A DNA stretch of 21,905 nt from Sphingobacteriales bacterium (GCA_024640385.1 JAHEFC010000008.1:1-21905); one strand, 5' to 3'; shown: positions 1 through 7,408, numbered from the stretch's first letter. The notes: a model not told the origin generated them from the sequence alone. Made by a program: numbers and translations.

Positions 1-1482
1 GTATTGATCGAAACTGAGTTTGAGGCCCGTGTGCCACTGATCGTAAGAAGAGGAGGCCGCGAAAGTGCCGAGGGTGTCAGGTACAGTATGGCACAGTGGT
101 ATCCGAAACTGGCTGAATATAACAACAGGGGCTGGCAGGCCAATCCCTATGTGGGGCGCGAATTCTTTGGCGTTTGGGGGGATTTTGATGTCAACATCAC
201 ACTGAATAAGGAATTTGTTGTTGCCGGTACCGGGTACCTGCAGAATCCAAACGAGATCGGGTATGGGTATGAAGCCAAGGGAGCAAAGGTTACACGCCCG
301 GCTGGCAATACGCTCACCTGGAAATTCTCTGCGCCGAACGTTCACGATTTTGTCTGGGCCGCCGATCCGGAATTCAAGCATGAAACAAGAACATCCCGTG
401 ATGGCCTGGTTCTGCATGCATTTTACAAAGTCTCTCCTGTACACCTGCAGAAGATCTTTTCGAATTTGCCCGCTTCCACTAAAGCGATCTTCTCCAATAA
501 TGCCGGTTTATTCATCCGCAATTATGATTATGAGTGGCAGCATGTGCTGGAAAACATTGACAAAACCATTCCCTATATAGAAAAGTATTTCGGCAAATAT
601 CCTTACCGCCAATTCTCTTTCATACAAGGAGGAACCGGAGCCATGGAATATCCCATGGCAGCCCTGGTAACCGGTGCAGGGGAATCTGCCATTTACCACG
701 AGTTTCTTCATAGCTGGATCCCCATGGTAATGTCCAATAATGAATCACTGGAACCCTGGATCGACGAAGGGTTCGCAACTTATGCCGAGAATAAAGTGAT
801 CGCCTGGAAAAATGGAGATTCGATCCATAACCCACTGGCTGAGGTGTATGCATCCTACATTAAACTGGCGAAATCCGAGTTTGAAGAACCTCTGACAACC
901 CATGCGGATCACTTCAATACCAAATATGGCTATACGGTCAGTTCATATGATAAAGGCGCAGTTTTTTATGAACAGCTTGGTTATGTCATTGGCAACGCGA
1001 ACAGGGATAAAGTGTTCCAGGAACTGTACAGGAAATACAGTTTCAAACATATTGGTGTGGATGACATTATTCGGATATCCGAGGGCGTTAGTAACATGCA
1101 GCTTGACTGGTACAGGCAGTATTTCGTAAATACCACACGCACCATTAATTATGGGATCGACAGTTTATGGCAGGATGGCCCCAAAATGAAGGTCAGGCTT
1201 AAGAATACCGGGGGGATGCCAATGCCCATCGACCTTATGCTCACATTTAAGGACGGCTCCCGTCATCTTGCGTACATACCCCAGTATCTCTGTTTCGGAT
1301 CCAAGCCTGCTGAAGACACAACCCTGAAGAGATCAGTACACGAACCCTGGAAATGGACCCATCCGAATTATATTGTGGAAGTGGATGCCAACCTGGTCAA
1401 TCTTCGCCTCCTGGAGATCGATCCTTCCGGCCGTATGGCGGACGTGGACCGGAGGGACAATAGGTTGGAGATTACCTGGTAG
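1..1482 (+). CDS. M1-family metallopeptidase (gluzincin), 5' end outside window
   Basis: This is the C-terminal ~493 residues of a zinc aminopeptidase-like protein; the frame is open at the first base, so the true start lies upstream and the TTG at position 4 is not a real start. The M1 signature is visible: a GAMEYP segment (counterpart of the GAMEN exopeptidase motif) at residues ~214-219, then HEFLH followed after 18 residues by the third zinc ligand Glu in WIDEGFATYAE. A downstream SSYDKG segment supplies the Tyr expected to stabilise the transition state. In this family a water activated by zinc and the HExxH Glu cleaves N-terminal residues from peptides. Bacteroidota homologues are usually exported, but the signal region is not in the window. 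The gene is convergent with the response regulator gene and ends just before a heptamer repeat array. The family is secure; the substrate is unknown. Confidence 0.88.
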   Translation, partial: VLIETEFEARVPLIVRRGGRESAEGVRYSMAQWYPKLAEYNNRGWQANPYVGREFFGVWGDFDVNITLNKEFVVAGTGYLQNPNEIGYGYEAKGAKVTRPAGNTLTWKFSAPNVHDFVWAADPEFKHETRTSRDGLVLHAFYKVSPVHLQKIFSNLPASTKAIFSNNAGLFIRNYDYEWQHVLENIDKTIPYIEKYFGKYPYRQFSFIQGGTGAMEYPMAALVTGAGESAIYHEFLHSWIPMVMSNNESLEPWIDEGFATYAENKVIAWKNGDSIHNPLAEVYASYIKLAKSEFEEPLTTHADHFNTKYGYTVSSYDKGAVFYEQLGYVIGNANRDKVFQELYRKYSFKHIGVDDIIRISEGVSNMQLDWYRQYFVNTTRTINYGIDSLWQDGPKMKVRLKNTGGMPMPIDLMLTFKDGSRHLAYIPQYLCFGSKPAEDTTLKRSVHEPWKWTHPNYIVEVDANLVNLRLLEIDPSGRMADVDRRDNRLEITW

Positions 1483-1486
1483 TTAG

Positions 1487-1568
1487 TTGCAGGTTGCAGG
1501 TTGCAGGTTGCAGGTTGCAGGTTGCAGGTTGCAGGTTGCAGGTTGCAGGCTGCAGGTTGCAGGTTGCA
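1487..1568. repeat. Heptanucleotide tandem array, unit TTGCAGG
   Basis: Eleven full 7-bp units and a partial twelfth run head to tail. All are TTGCAGG except the tenth (1550-1556), which is CTGCAGG. The array starts four bases after the peptidase stop codon and ends 25 bases before the stop of the convergent response regulator gene. A frame reads through it as a Gln-Val-Ala-Gly-Cys-Arg-Leu repeat, but nothing suggests it is translated. With so many identical units it should be prone to slippage and length change. Confidence 0.97.
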
Positions 1569-1593
1569 TTAATTTTTACTCGCAAAAATATAC

Positions 1594-2217
1594 TTATCGT
1601 CCGAAATACTTGTTCACCGCTTCTACCCGGTTGTTTACGTGCAGTTTCTCGTAAATATGGTATACGTGTTTCCTTACCGTTTCCTGGGCGATGTTCAGGT
1701 GGGCTGCGATCTCTTTATACAAAAGCCCTTTCGCGAGGTATTCCAGGATCTCGGCTTCACGATTGGATAGTGAATCTATTTGTGCGGAATGTGGTTTCTG
1801 GAAAGCATTAACAACTTTTCTTGCGATCTGGCTGCTCATTGGAGCGCCACCCTCATATAACTCCCTGATCGCTTCGAGCATTTTTGCAGGAGCAGTTTTC
1901 TTCAGAATATATCCGTTGGCTCCAGCAGCTAATGCTTCGAAGATCTTTTCATCTTCTTCATACACGGTACACATCATGAAAAGTATCTCGGGGTGCAGGG
2001 GTTTGATCGCTTTTACACATTCAATTCCATTCATCTTTCCCAGGTTAATGTCCATCAGCACCACGTTGGGATGAAGAATAGGCAGGCCAACAATAGCATC
2101 TTCTGCAGAAGTAAAGGAACCCAGGAGTTTGTATCCGTCGCTCATCATGATGATCTGCTCCAGCGCCTGGAGTATATCATAATTGTCTTCCACAATGCAC
2201 ACGGTGATCTGTTCCAT
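1594..2217 (-). CDS. NarL/FixJ-type response regulator (REC + LuxR HTH)
   Basis: A 207-residue two-component response regulator. The receiver domain spans residues ~4-120: acidic pair Glu10/Asp11, phosphoacceptor Asp56 in VLMDINLG, conserved Thr84 and Lys106 (YILKK). A LuxR-type helix-turn-helix follows at ~147-203, with LSNREAEILEYLAKG and the recognition region ETVRKHVYHIYEKL. By family knowledge, phosphorylation by a histidine kinase changes dimerisation and DNA binding. No kinase gene lies in the window, so it is an orphan here. The ATG at 2217 is preceded closely by a good Bacteroidota promoter (2223-2253), which supports this start and suggests a leaderless or nearly leaderless transcript. 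Length and motifs are complete. Its target genes cannot be told from this sequence. Confidence 0.93.
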   Translation of the reverse strand: MEQITVCIVEDNYDILQALEQIIMMSDGYKLLGSFTSAEDAIVGLPILHPNVVLMDINLGKMNGIECVKAIKPLHPEILFMMCTVYEEDEKIFEALAAGANGYILKKTAPAKMLEAIRELYEGGAPMSSQIARKVVNAFQKPHSAQIDSLSNREAEILEYLAKGLLYKEIAAHLNIAQETVRKHVYHIYEKLHVNNRVEAVNKYFGR

Positions 2218-2222
2218 TATCG

Positions 2223-2253
2223 CAAATCTATGTAAAGATAATACCTCTTCAAT
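2223..2253 (-). promoter_or_regulatory. Predicted Bacteroidota-type promoter for the response regulator
   Basis: Read on the minus strand, ATTG (2253-2250) is followed after 19 bases by TAGATTTG (2230-2223), an exact match to the TAnnTTTG -7 consensus with a near-match to the TTTG -33 element. The ATG begins five bases after the -7 box, so the transcript would have little or no leader. Confidence 0.55.
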
Positions 2254-2280
2254 ACCATTTTCGTGGTAATAAATTTAGTC

Positions 2281-2928
2281 TCATGCGGGCACGTAAAGGA
2301 TGTATTTTTCTGAGAACCAGGGCTCTTCATAGATCGTGGAGATATCCCAGATATGGGGTCTTAGCCTGCTTTCAGAGATTTCTGCAGCCAGGTCACCTCC
2401 TTTGAGGAAGATCATGCCGTTTTTGAAGTCAGGGATCTTTCTGTCTTTAATGATCAGGTGTTTGCTCCATTTCCACAGGTCTTTCAGGGGAGCCACCGCC
2501 CTGGATACCACGAAATCAAAAGATTCTCCTTTTAGCTCTTCCATTCTTGTATGCCTGGTTACCAGGTTCTTCAGGCCGATTCCCTCACTTACTGCATTGA
2601 CCACTTTCAGTTTTTTCCCAATGGAATCCACCAGTGTGAAAGATACATTGGGAAACATGATCGCCAGCGGAAGTCCGGGGAATCCACCGCCTGTTCCCAC
2701 ATCGAGGATCTTCAGGCCCTGGGCCTGTGAGAAATCGAAGATCGCTGCAATGGCCAGTGAATGCAGGATATGCTTTTCATATAAACTTTCAATGTCTTTC
2801 CGGGATATGACATTGATCTTCTCGTTCCATTCGCCATACAAGCCATCGAGCAATGCGAACTGTCTTTCCTGCTCTTCTGTGAAATCGGAAAAATACTTTT
2901 TTAGCAGATGCATGCCCTGTTCACTCAT
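2281..2928 (-). CDS. rsmG: 16S rRNA (guanine527-N7)-methyltransferase RsmG
   Basis: A 215-residue class I SAM-dependent methyltransferase, normal length for RsmG (GidB). It methylates N7 of G527 in 16S rRNA, in the 530 loop of the small subunit; in other bacteria loss of this mark gives low-level streptomycin resistance. Visible motifs: NVISRKDIESLYEKHILHS (~39-57), the SAM-binding loop ILDVGTGGGFPGLPLA (~74-89), an acidic ribose-binding position in TLVDS, and FDFVVSRAVAPL (motif IV region). The start is ATG at 2928; a second in-frame ATG five codons later is possible but less likely. It lies 9 bases downstream of the glycosyltransferase stop on the same strand, so the two are probably co-transcribed from the promoter near 4062. 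The identification is secure. Confidence 0.96.
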   Translation of the reverse strand: MSEQGMHLLKKYFSDFTEEQERQFALLDGLYGEWNEKINVISRKDIESLYEKHILHSLAIAAIFDFSQAQGLKILDVGTGGGFPGLPLAIMFPNVSFTLVDSIGKKLKVVNAVSEGIGLKNLVTRHTRMEELKGESFDFVVSRAVAPLKDLWKWSKHLIIKDRKIPDFKNGMIFLKGGDLAAEISESRLRPHIWDISTIYEEPWFSEKYILYVPA

Positions 2929-2937
2929 GGGGTTGAT

Positions 2938-4056
2938 TTATTTCCAGACCGCTTTAGGTTTTTTCAGCACTGCGGGAAAGAATATGATGTAAAAAAATAC
3001 CAGGCAGATATCGAAGAACAGGTACCAGGGAAACAAATCTTTTTCATTCAGTTTCTTCATCGCTTTGAAATAAACAATACTCTGTATGATCATCCTCATC
3101 AGGAAAATGCCAAGCACGATCCTCCAGTCGCAGAAAAACATGGCTACAACAAAAAGGGGATAGAAAAGGAATTGTGACACCGAATATATTGTCAGCAGGA
3201 AGCGGTGCAGCGGCTTATAGAATTTCGCTACGGAATAATGCCTGGTCTTCTGTTTGAACCATGCACTGAAATTCCTGTGAGGTACAGACAGGGTATGGGC
3301 TTCAGGATCTATGACAACGGCAGTATTGCGTTTGTTGGCGGCCATATTGATGAAAAGGTCATCGTCTCCACCCGGGATATGATTATGTGAAGAGAAGCCT
3401 TTCAGCCGGTAGAACAGGCCTTTTTTATACGCCAGGTTTCGGCCTACTCCCATATACGGCACACCCGCAAGTGCATATGAAAGATATTGAATGGCGGTAT
3501 GAAAAGTCTCAAACCTGATCAGTTTATTCAACAGCCCTTTTTTCTTATGGTAGGCACCATAACCCAGTACGATCTCAATATCGTCTTTGAATGGTTCCTG
3601 CATTTTCTGGATCCAGAATTCTGATGCAGGCACGCAATCTGCATCCGTCAGCAACACTACCTCGTGTTTTGCTGATTTGATGCCCATAGATAAAGGGAAT
3701 TTCTTGCCGGGGATAAGCTGGGCCTCCTGCTTGAGCTCAACTACATTAAGCTGCCGGAATTGTTTGTGAAGTCCCTCCAGCAGGTATCGTGACTCATCCT
3801 GTGAATTATCGTTGACGAGCACCACTTCATGGGTGCTGTGATACGACTGCACAAGCACACCTGGGAGATTGACAGCGAGGTTGGCGGCTTCATCTCGTGC
3901 ACAGATCACCACGCTGACGGGTTGTTCCTGGTTGCTGTCGTAAGTTGGGGGTTTGAAGAAGGCCAGTCTTCTGAAGAAAAAAAGATAATAAAATAACTGG
4001 ATTAGCGTCACAAGTGCAAAACCTGCAAGCAGGATCCATTCCCAAGGTATCAACAT
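2938..4056 (-). CDS. Membrane-bound glycosyltransferase family 2
   Basis: A 372-residue GT-A fold glycosyltransferase. One N-terminal membrane helix (~8-29) precedes the catalytic domain: PVSVVICARDEAANL (~46-60), VNDNSQDE (~81-88), the metal/nucleotide-binding DxD-type motif TDADC (138-140), an acceptor-side GGDDDL (~229-234) and a QKTRHY segment (~269-274) resembling the QxxRW motif of processive or lipid-acceptor GT2 enzymes. The C-terminus adds about three membrane helices (~286-307, 311-331, 343-363). It should transfer a sugar from a nucleotide donor on the cytoplasmic face to a lipid or growing glycan; neither sugar nor acceptor can be read from the sequence. It is the first gene of a likely two-gene unit with rsmG and is divergent from tgt. 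The ATG at 4056 lies five bases after a TATTTTCG box. Confidence 0.92.
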   Translation of the reverse strand: MLIPWEWILLAGFALVTLIQLFYYLFFFRRLAFFKPPTYDSNQEQPVSVVICARDEAANLAVNLPGVLVQSYHSTHEVVLVNDNSQDESRYLLEGLHKQFRQLNVVELKQEAQLIPGKKFPLSMGIKSAKHEVVLLTDADCVPASEFWIQKMQEPFKDDIEIVLGYGAYHKKKGLLNKLIRFETFHTAIQYLSYALAGVPYMGVGRNLAYKKGLFYRLKGFSSHNHIPGGDDDLFINMAANKRNTAVVIDPEAHTLSVPHRNFSAWFKQKTRHYSVAKFYKPLHRFLLTIYSVSQFLFYPLFVVAMFFCDWRIVLGIFLMRMIIQSIVYFKAMKKLNEKDLFPWYLFFDICLVFFYIIFFPAVLKKPKAVWK

Positions 4057-4061
4057 GTGGG

Positions 4062-4069
4062 CGAAAATA
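4062..4069 (-). promoter_or_regulatory. Candidate -7 box for glycosyltransferase-rsmG
   Basis: The minus strand reads TATTTTCG here, seven of eight matches to TAnnTTTG, five bases before the ATG at 4056. I see no convincing -33 partner. If real, it implies a very short or absent leader. Confidence 0.35.
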
Positions 4070-4110
4070 CTTAAGACCTATGTGTTTCAGTCACTAATCT
4101 CTTGCACAAC

Positions 4111-4142
4111 TGTGGAAAACTTATAACATATGTCTATTTTTG
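4111..4142 (+). promoter_or_regulatory. Predicted promoter of tgt
   Basis: TATTTTTG (4135-4142) matches TAnnTTTG exactly; TGTG (4111-4114), 20 bases upstream, is a three-of-four -33 match. Transcription should begin near 4147-4150, downstream of the in-frame ATG at 4130, whose reading is closed by TAA at 4148. This points to a start codon inside the open stretch beginning at 4151, about ten bases into the transcript. Confidence 0.5.
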
Positions 4143-4159
4143 CGCCCTAATACACCAAG

Positions 4160-5296
4160 CTGGAACTTTCATTTTCCATAACAGCAACGGATAACGCATC
4201 AAAAGCGAGGGCAGGAACCATGGTCACCGATCATGGAGAGATACCTACGCCTATTTTTATGCCGGTAGGTACGGTAGGCAGCGTGAAGGCGGTTTCACAA
4301 CAGCAGCTCAGAAATGATGTGGATGCAAAGATCATTTTGGGTAATACCTACCATCTCTATCTAAGGCCCGGCACAGCTGTGCTGGAAGATGCAGGAGGGT
4401 TGCACCGTTTCATGGGCTGGGACCGGCCTATTTTGACAGACAGTGGCGGGTACCAGGTGTTTTCTCTGGCATCGAGCAGGAAGATCACCGAGGAAGGCGT
4501 GGTTTTCCAAAGCCATATAGATGGATCCAGGCATTTGTTCACCCCGGAATCAGTCATGGATATCCAGCGAAGCATAGGTGCGGATATCATCATGGCCTTT
4601 GATGAATGTCCTCCATACCCCAGTGATTATCAATATGTGAAAGAGTCCATGCACCTGACTCATCGATGGCTGGACAGGTGTATTAGCAGGCTTGCAGAAA
4701 CGCCGGGCAAATACGGATACACGCAAAATCTTTTTCCTATTGTCCAGGGAGGAACTTTTGCAGATCTGAGAAAGGAATCCTGTGCATTCATCAGTTCAAA
4801 AAATGCAGCGGGTAATGCCATAGGGGGGTTGAGTGTTGGTGAACCCACAGAGATGATCTATGAATATTGTGGTCTATCCTGCGAATTTTTACCTCAGCAT
4901 AAACCACGCTACCTGATGGGTGTGGGAACGCCCTGGGATCTGCTGGAATGCATAGCCCTGGGCGTTGACATGTTTGATTGTGTGATGCCTACCCGTAACG
5001 GGCGAAATGCCATGCTGTTCACTACCAATGGAGTAGTCAATATAGACAATAAGAAATGGGAGCACGATTTCTCGCCGCTTGACGAGGGGTTGGATTGTGA
5101 AGTCAGCCGGAACTATTCCAAGAGTTATCTCAGGCATCTTATCAAATCCAAAGAGATCCTGGGACTTACCATTGCATCTATTCAGAACCTGGCTTTTTAT
5201 CTCTGGCTGGTGTCAGAATCGAGAAAAAAGATCATTGACGGCAGTTTCAGTTCATGGAAAAATGAAATGGCGGGAAGGCTTAAGGTGAGGCTGTGA
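4160..5296 (+). CDS. tgt: tRNA-guanine transglycosylase (queuine tRNA-ribosyltransferase)
   Basis: Tgt swaps guanine-34 for the queuosine precursor preQ1 in tRNAs with GUN anticodons. Visible: LTDSGGYQVFSL with the catalytic Asp, AFDECPPYP, QGG, the LSVGEP substrate loop, and MFDCVMPTRNGR with the nucleophile Asp. The first ATG (4220) gives 358 residues but cuts off the conserved SKARAGT segment, which is encoded just upstream in the same open frame. The frame is open only from 4151 and holds no ATG, GTG or TTG before 4220. CTG at 4160 is the best start, giving 378 residues, close to the family length. The usual C-terminal zinc cluster (CxCxxC and a later His) is mostly absent: the segment reads LDCEVSRNYSKSY, and SIQNL replaces the usual IHNL. 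The gene is convergent with the hydrolase gene. Function is secure; the start is inferred. Confidence 0.93.
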   Translation: MELSFSITATDNASKARAGTMVTDHGEIPTPIFMPVGTVGSVKAVSQQQLRNDVDAKIILGNTYHLYLRPGTAVLEDAGGLHRFMGWDRPILTDSGGYQVFSLASSRKITEEGVVFQSHIDGSRHLFTPESVMDIQRSIGADIIMAFDECPPYPSDYQYVKESMHLTHRWLDRCISRLAETPGKYGYTQNLFPIVQGGTFADLRKESCAFISSKNAAGNAIGGLSVGEPTEMIYEYCGLSCEFLPQHKPRYLMGVGTPWDLLECIALGVDMFDCVMPTRNGRNAMLFTTNGVVNIDNKKWEHDFSPLDEGLDCEVSRNYSKSYLRHLIKSKEILGLTIASIQNLAFYLWLVSESRKKIIDGSFSSWKNEMAGRLKVRL

Positions 5297-5301
5297 TGGA
5301 G

Positions 5302-5369
5302 GTAAAAATTCAAAAGTCAAAAGTCAAAAATACGACCTTCGATTTTGACTTTTGACTTTTGATTTTTAC
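5302..5369. terminator. Long inverted repeat of AAAAGTC heptamers, likely two-way terminator
   Basis: The left arm (5302-5329) and right arm (5343-5369) are reverse complements over 27 base pairs with a single extra T in the left arm; the loop is 13 bases. Each arm is built from 7-bp units of the type TCAAAAG. It lies between the convergent tgt and hydrolase genes, and the right arm contains the last codons and stop of the hydrolase. The stem is very A+T rich, and each direction ends in a T-rich run, so it could serve both genes. Confidence 0.75.
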
Positions 5370-6148
5370 TTTTTCTGTGCAAACAACCACGGCAGTAATT
5401 CTTTCTCTGCGAATGCGTTTTTCCAGCTGTCGTGACCTACGCCGGGGTATTCCGTGTATCTGACCCTGAAATGTTCCTTTTGCAACAGGCCTGCCATGAG
5501 CCGGCCATTGGACACCAGAACCACGGGATCTGCGGCACCATGGAACACCCATACCGGCAGGCCTTTCCGGTATTTTTTAATGGCATTCGGGTCACCGGCT
5601 CCGCAGATCACAAATGCAGCGGTAAACAGGTCAGGTCTCCGGGATAATATGTCGAATGTGCCCATACCACCCATGGATAGGCCGCCTACGTAGATCTTTT
5701 TAGTATCAACCCTTCCCGCTGCGATCAGCGTGTCTATAAAATCCAGCACCAGTTTCATGGGTTTCATGATCGCAGAATCCGAATATACCCGCAGCCCTCC
5801 AAGGGAATCTTTAGCGTCTATTCTTTTCCCTGGCGCCCATCTTTCATTGGCCGGGCATTGAGGAAAAACAACTATAGCCGGGTATTTGGCCCTGTTGGCA
5901 GAATCGGCAAAAAGTTCTCCGCCCCAGATCAGCTGGCTTTCATTGTTATCGCCTCTTTCTCCTGAACCGTGCAAAACAACCACCAGCGGATATTTTACCC
6001 CCGGCTTGTAATTGACCGGCGTGAGTATCCTGCAGCGCAAACTGTCTTCGTTGGAAATGAAAAGTTGTTTTTCAAATAAAGAAAGATCCTGTGCAGCCAG
6101 CAGGCTTGCGGAGCTCAGGAAGAAGGCCAGCAGAAGAAATTTTTTCAT
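5366..6148 (-). CDS. Secreted alpha/beta hydrolase (esterase/PHB-depolymerase-like)
   Basis: A 260-residue serine hydrolase of the predicted peptidase / polyhydroxybutyrate-depolymerase-like group. An N-terminal signal peptide (MKKFLLLAFFLSSASLLAAQ) is followed by the mature fold: VVLHGSGERG oxyanion region (~57-66), nucleophile Ser158 in GLSMGGMG, Asp207 in HGAADPVV, and His239 in GVGHDSW. The set completes a catalytic triad. Substrates of this group include carbohydrate esters and polyesters; which applies here is unknown. The frame stays open to 6379, but that extension overlaps the divergent permease gene and lacks sense, while ATG 6148 begins a clean signal peptide. It sits on the opposite strand between tgt and the permease, two genes usually adjacent in Bacteroidota. 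Confidence 0.88.
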   Translation of the reverse strand: MKKFLLLAFFLSSASLLAAQDLSLFEKQLFISNEDSLRCRILTPVNYKPGVKYPLVVVLHGSGERGDNNESQLIWGGELFADSANRAKYPAIVVFPQCPANERWAPGKRIDAKDSLGGLRVYSDSAIMKPMKLVLDFIDTLIAAGRVDTKKIYVGGLSMGGMGTFDILSRRPDLFTAAFVICGAGDPNAIKKYRKGLPVWVFHGAADPVVLVSNGRLMAGLLQKEHFRVRYTEYPGVGHDSWKNAFAEKELLPWLFAQKK

Positions 6149-6206
6149 ACCCCAAATTACAATATCGGGGGAATAGATTTTAACTTCCCCTACCATATAA
6201 AACAAG

Positions 6207-6214
6207 TAATTTTG
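6207..6214 (+). promoter_or_regulatory. Predicted -7 box of the LptF/LptG permease gene
   Basis: TAATTTTG matches TAnnTTTG exactly and lies 19 bases before the proposed CTG start at 6234. No good -33 box is seen. The spacing resembles that at tgt, where the box lies 17 bases before a proposed CTG start. Confidence 0.45.
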
Positions 6215-6233
6215 CCCACTTAAACCATCTGAG

Positions 6234-7313
6234 CTGAAGAAATTAGACTGGTACATATTTACGAAGTTCCTCACTACATTTTTTTTCTCGGTGATCCTGT
6301 TCACGCTTATTTCTACTGTAATAGATATGAGTGAGCATACGGATGATTTCACCCGGGCCAAGCTGCCTGCGAAAACCATTGCCGTAGAATATTATGCCGG
6401 ATTCGTCCCTTTCATAGTGGCGATGCTGTTTCCCCTCTTCGTATTCATATCCGTGATCTTTTTTACTTCCAAGATGGCCAACCGTTCTGAATTCATTGCG
6501 ATCCTTGCAAGCGGAGTAAGCCTGGGAAGGATCCTGAGGCCCTATGTTATCGGAGGCCTGTTACTGGGTGTGATCCTGTATTTCGCAAACTACTATGTAC
6601 TTCCCCGTGCCAATGAGAAAAGAACGAAATTTGAAGCGAAATATATCAAGAGCCCGTTGCAGGATGTGGTCACCAAAAGTATTTACATGCGGGTGGATTC
6701 TTTCTCTTATTGCGGCATCAGGTATTACGACACGGCTGCAAAAACGGGGAGTAATTTTTTCCTGGACAGGGTAGTGGATAACAGGGTGGTCTATAATCTC
6801 AGGGCGGATAATATAAACTGGGACACTGCCAGGAAAATGTGGAAGCTGAACAGTGTGATCGAGAGAACTATCGGTGAGTTAAAAGAAGATGTAAGATATC
6901 ACCAGGAGTTGTACAGGAATTTCAATTTCAAACCCCTTGACCTGCAAAGGGATGAATATGTAAAGTCAAGGCTTACCACTCCGGAACTCACACGGATGAT
7001 CGCACTGGAAAAATTGCGGGGTTCAGAATCTGTAAAAGAACTGCAGATGGAAAAAGCCCACAGGATGTCCACCCCGGTTGCCGTTGTCATTCTTACCCTG
7101 ATCGGCGCCATCCTGGCCTGCCGGAAGATCCGTGGCGGCAGCGGTGTACATCTTGCCATGGGGATCATCATTTGTGCTGTGTTCATTTTGACTGACAGGT
7201 TCTCAACCATATTCTCGGTAAAGGGCAACCTGAATCCATATGTGGCCGCCTGGGTACCTAATGTGGTATTTGCCTTTGTCACCATCTGGTTGTACAAAAA
7301 GGCACCTAAATAG
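6234..7313 (+). CDS. LptF/LptG family permease (YjgP/YjgQ)
   Basis: An inner-membrane subunit of the lipopolysaccharide export ABC system, which with LptB lifts LPS from the inner membrane into the LptC/LptA bridge. There are three N-terminal membrane helices (~10-30, 54-78, 100-122), a long periplasmic jellyroll-type region (~125-270), and three C-terminal helices (~277-353). GTG at 6291 would cut the first helix and yield 340 residues. Upstream in the same frame, the family-typical opening (M/L)KKLDWYIFTKFL is encoded from CTG at 6234, giving 359 residues. The frame is closed upstream by TAA at 6207 and holds no ATG, GTG or TTG before 6291 other than this CTG. Whether it is LptF or LptG cannot be told. 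Family secure, start inferred. Confidence 0.9.
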   Translation: MKKLDWYIFTKFLTTFFFSVILFTLISTVIDMSEHTDDFTRAKLPAKTIAVEYYAGFVPFIVAMLFPLFVFISVIFFTSKMANRSEFIAILASGVSLGRILRPYVIGGLLLGVILYFANYYVLPRANEKRTKFEAKYIKSPLQDVVTKSIYMRVDSFSYCGIRYYDTAAKTGSNFFLDRVVDNRVVYNLRADNINWDTARKMWKLNSVIERTIGELKEDVRYHQELYRNFNFKPLDLQRDEYVKSRLTTPELTRMIALEKLRGSESVKELQMEKAHRMSTPVAVVILTLIGAILACRKIRGGSGVHLAMGIIICAVFILTDRFSTIFSVKGNLNPYVAAWVPNVVFAFVTIWLYKKAPK

Positions 7314-7342
7314 CCATTCTGCAACAACTTTCGGCATTAAGT

Positions 7343-7375
7343 TTTGTTGTGATAAATAGCTTTGGCTACCTTTAG
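7343..7375 (+). promoter_or_regulatory. Candidate promoter of citrate synthase
   Basis: TTTG (7343-7346) is followed after 20 bases by TACCTTTA (7367-7374), one mismatch from TAnnTTTG. TAGCTTTG (7357-7364) is a perfect -7 match but lacks a -33 partner. Either would give a leader of roughly 30-40 bases before ATG 7409. Confidence 0.4.
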
Positions 7376-7408
7376 TTTTTAAGGCCGAAAATCAATTCAG
7401 CAAGCCAT

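Noticed and set aside
1487..1568. CRISPR array
   Set aside because: The units are contiguous 7-mers without spacers, and no cas genes are present.
1494..1811. A 105-residue frame through the TTGCAGG array, with a repeated Gln-Val-Ala-Gly-Cys-Arg-Leu peptide
   Set aside because: A 7-base repeat stays open in a frame by default. The rest of the frame is antisense to the response regulator and has no protein-like features.
4130..4150. ATG at 4130, in frame with tgt, as a possible start
   Set aside because: TAA at 4148 closes it after six codons, and it lies upstream of the predicted transcription start. It could only be the true start if that stop were a sequencing error.
6149..6379. N-terminal extension of the secreted hydrolase to 6379
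   Set aside because: It overlaps the divergent permease gene and its promoter, reads as unrelated sequence, and would bury the signal peptide that begins at 6148.
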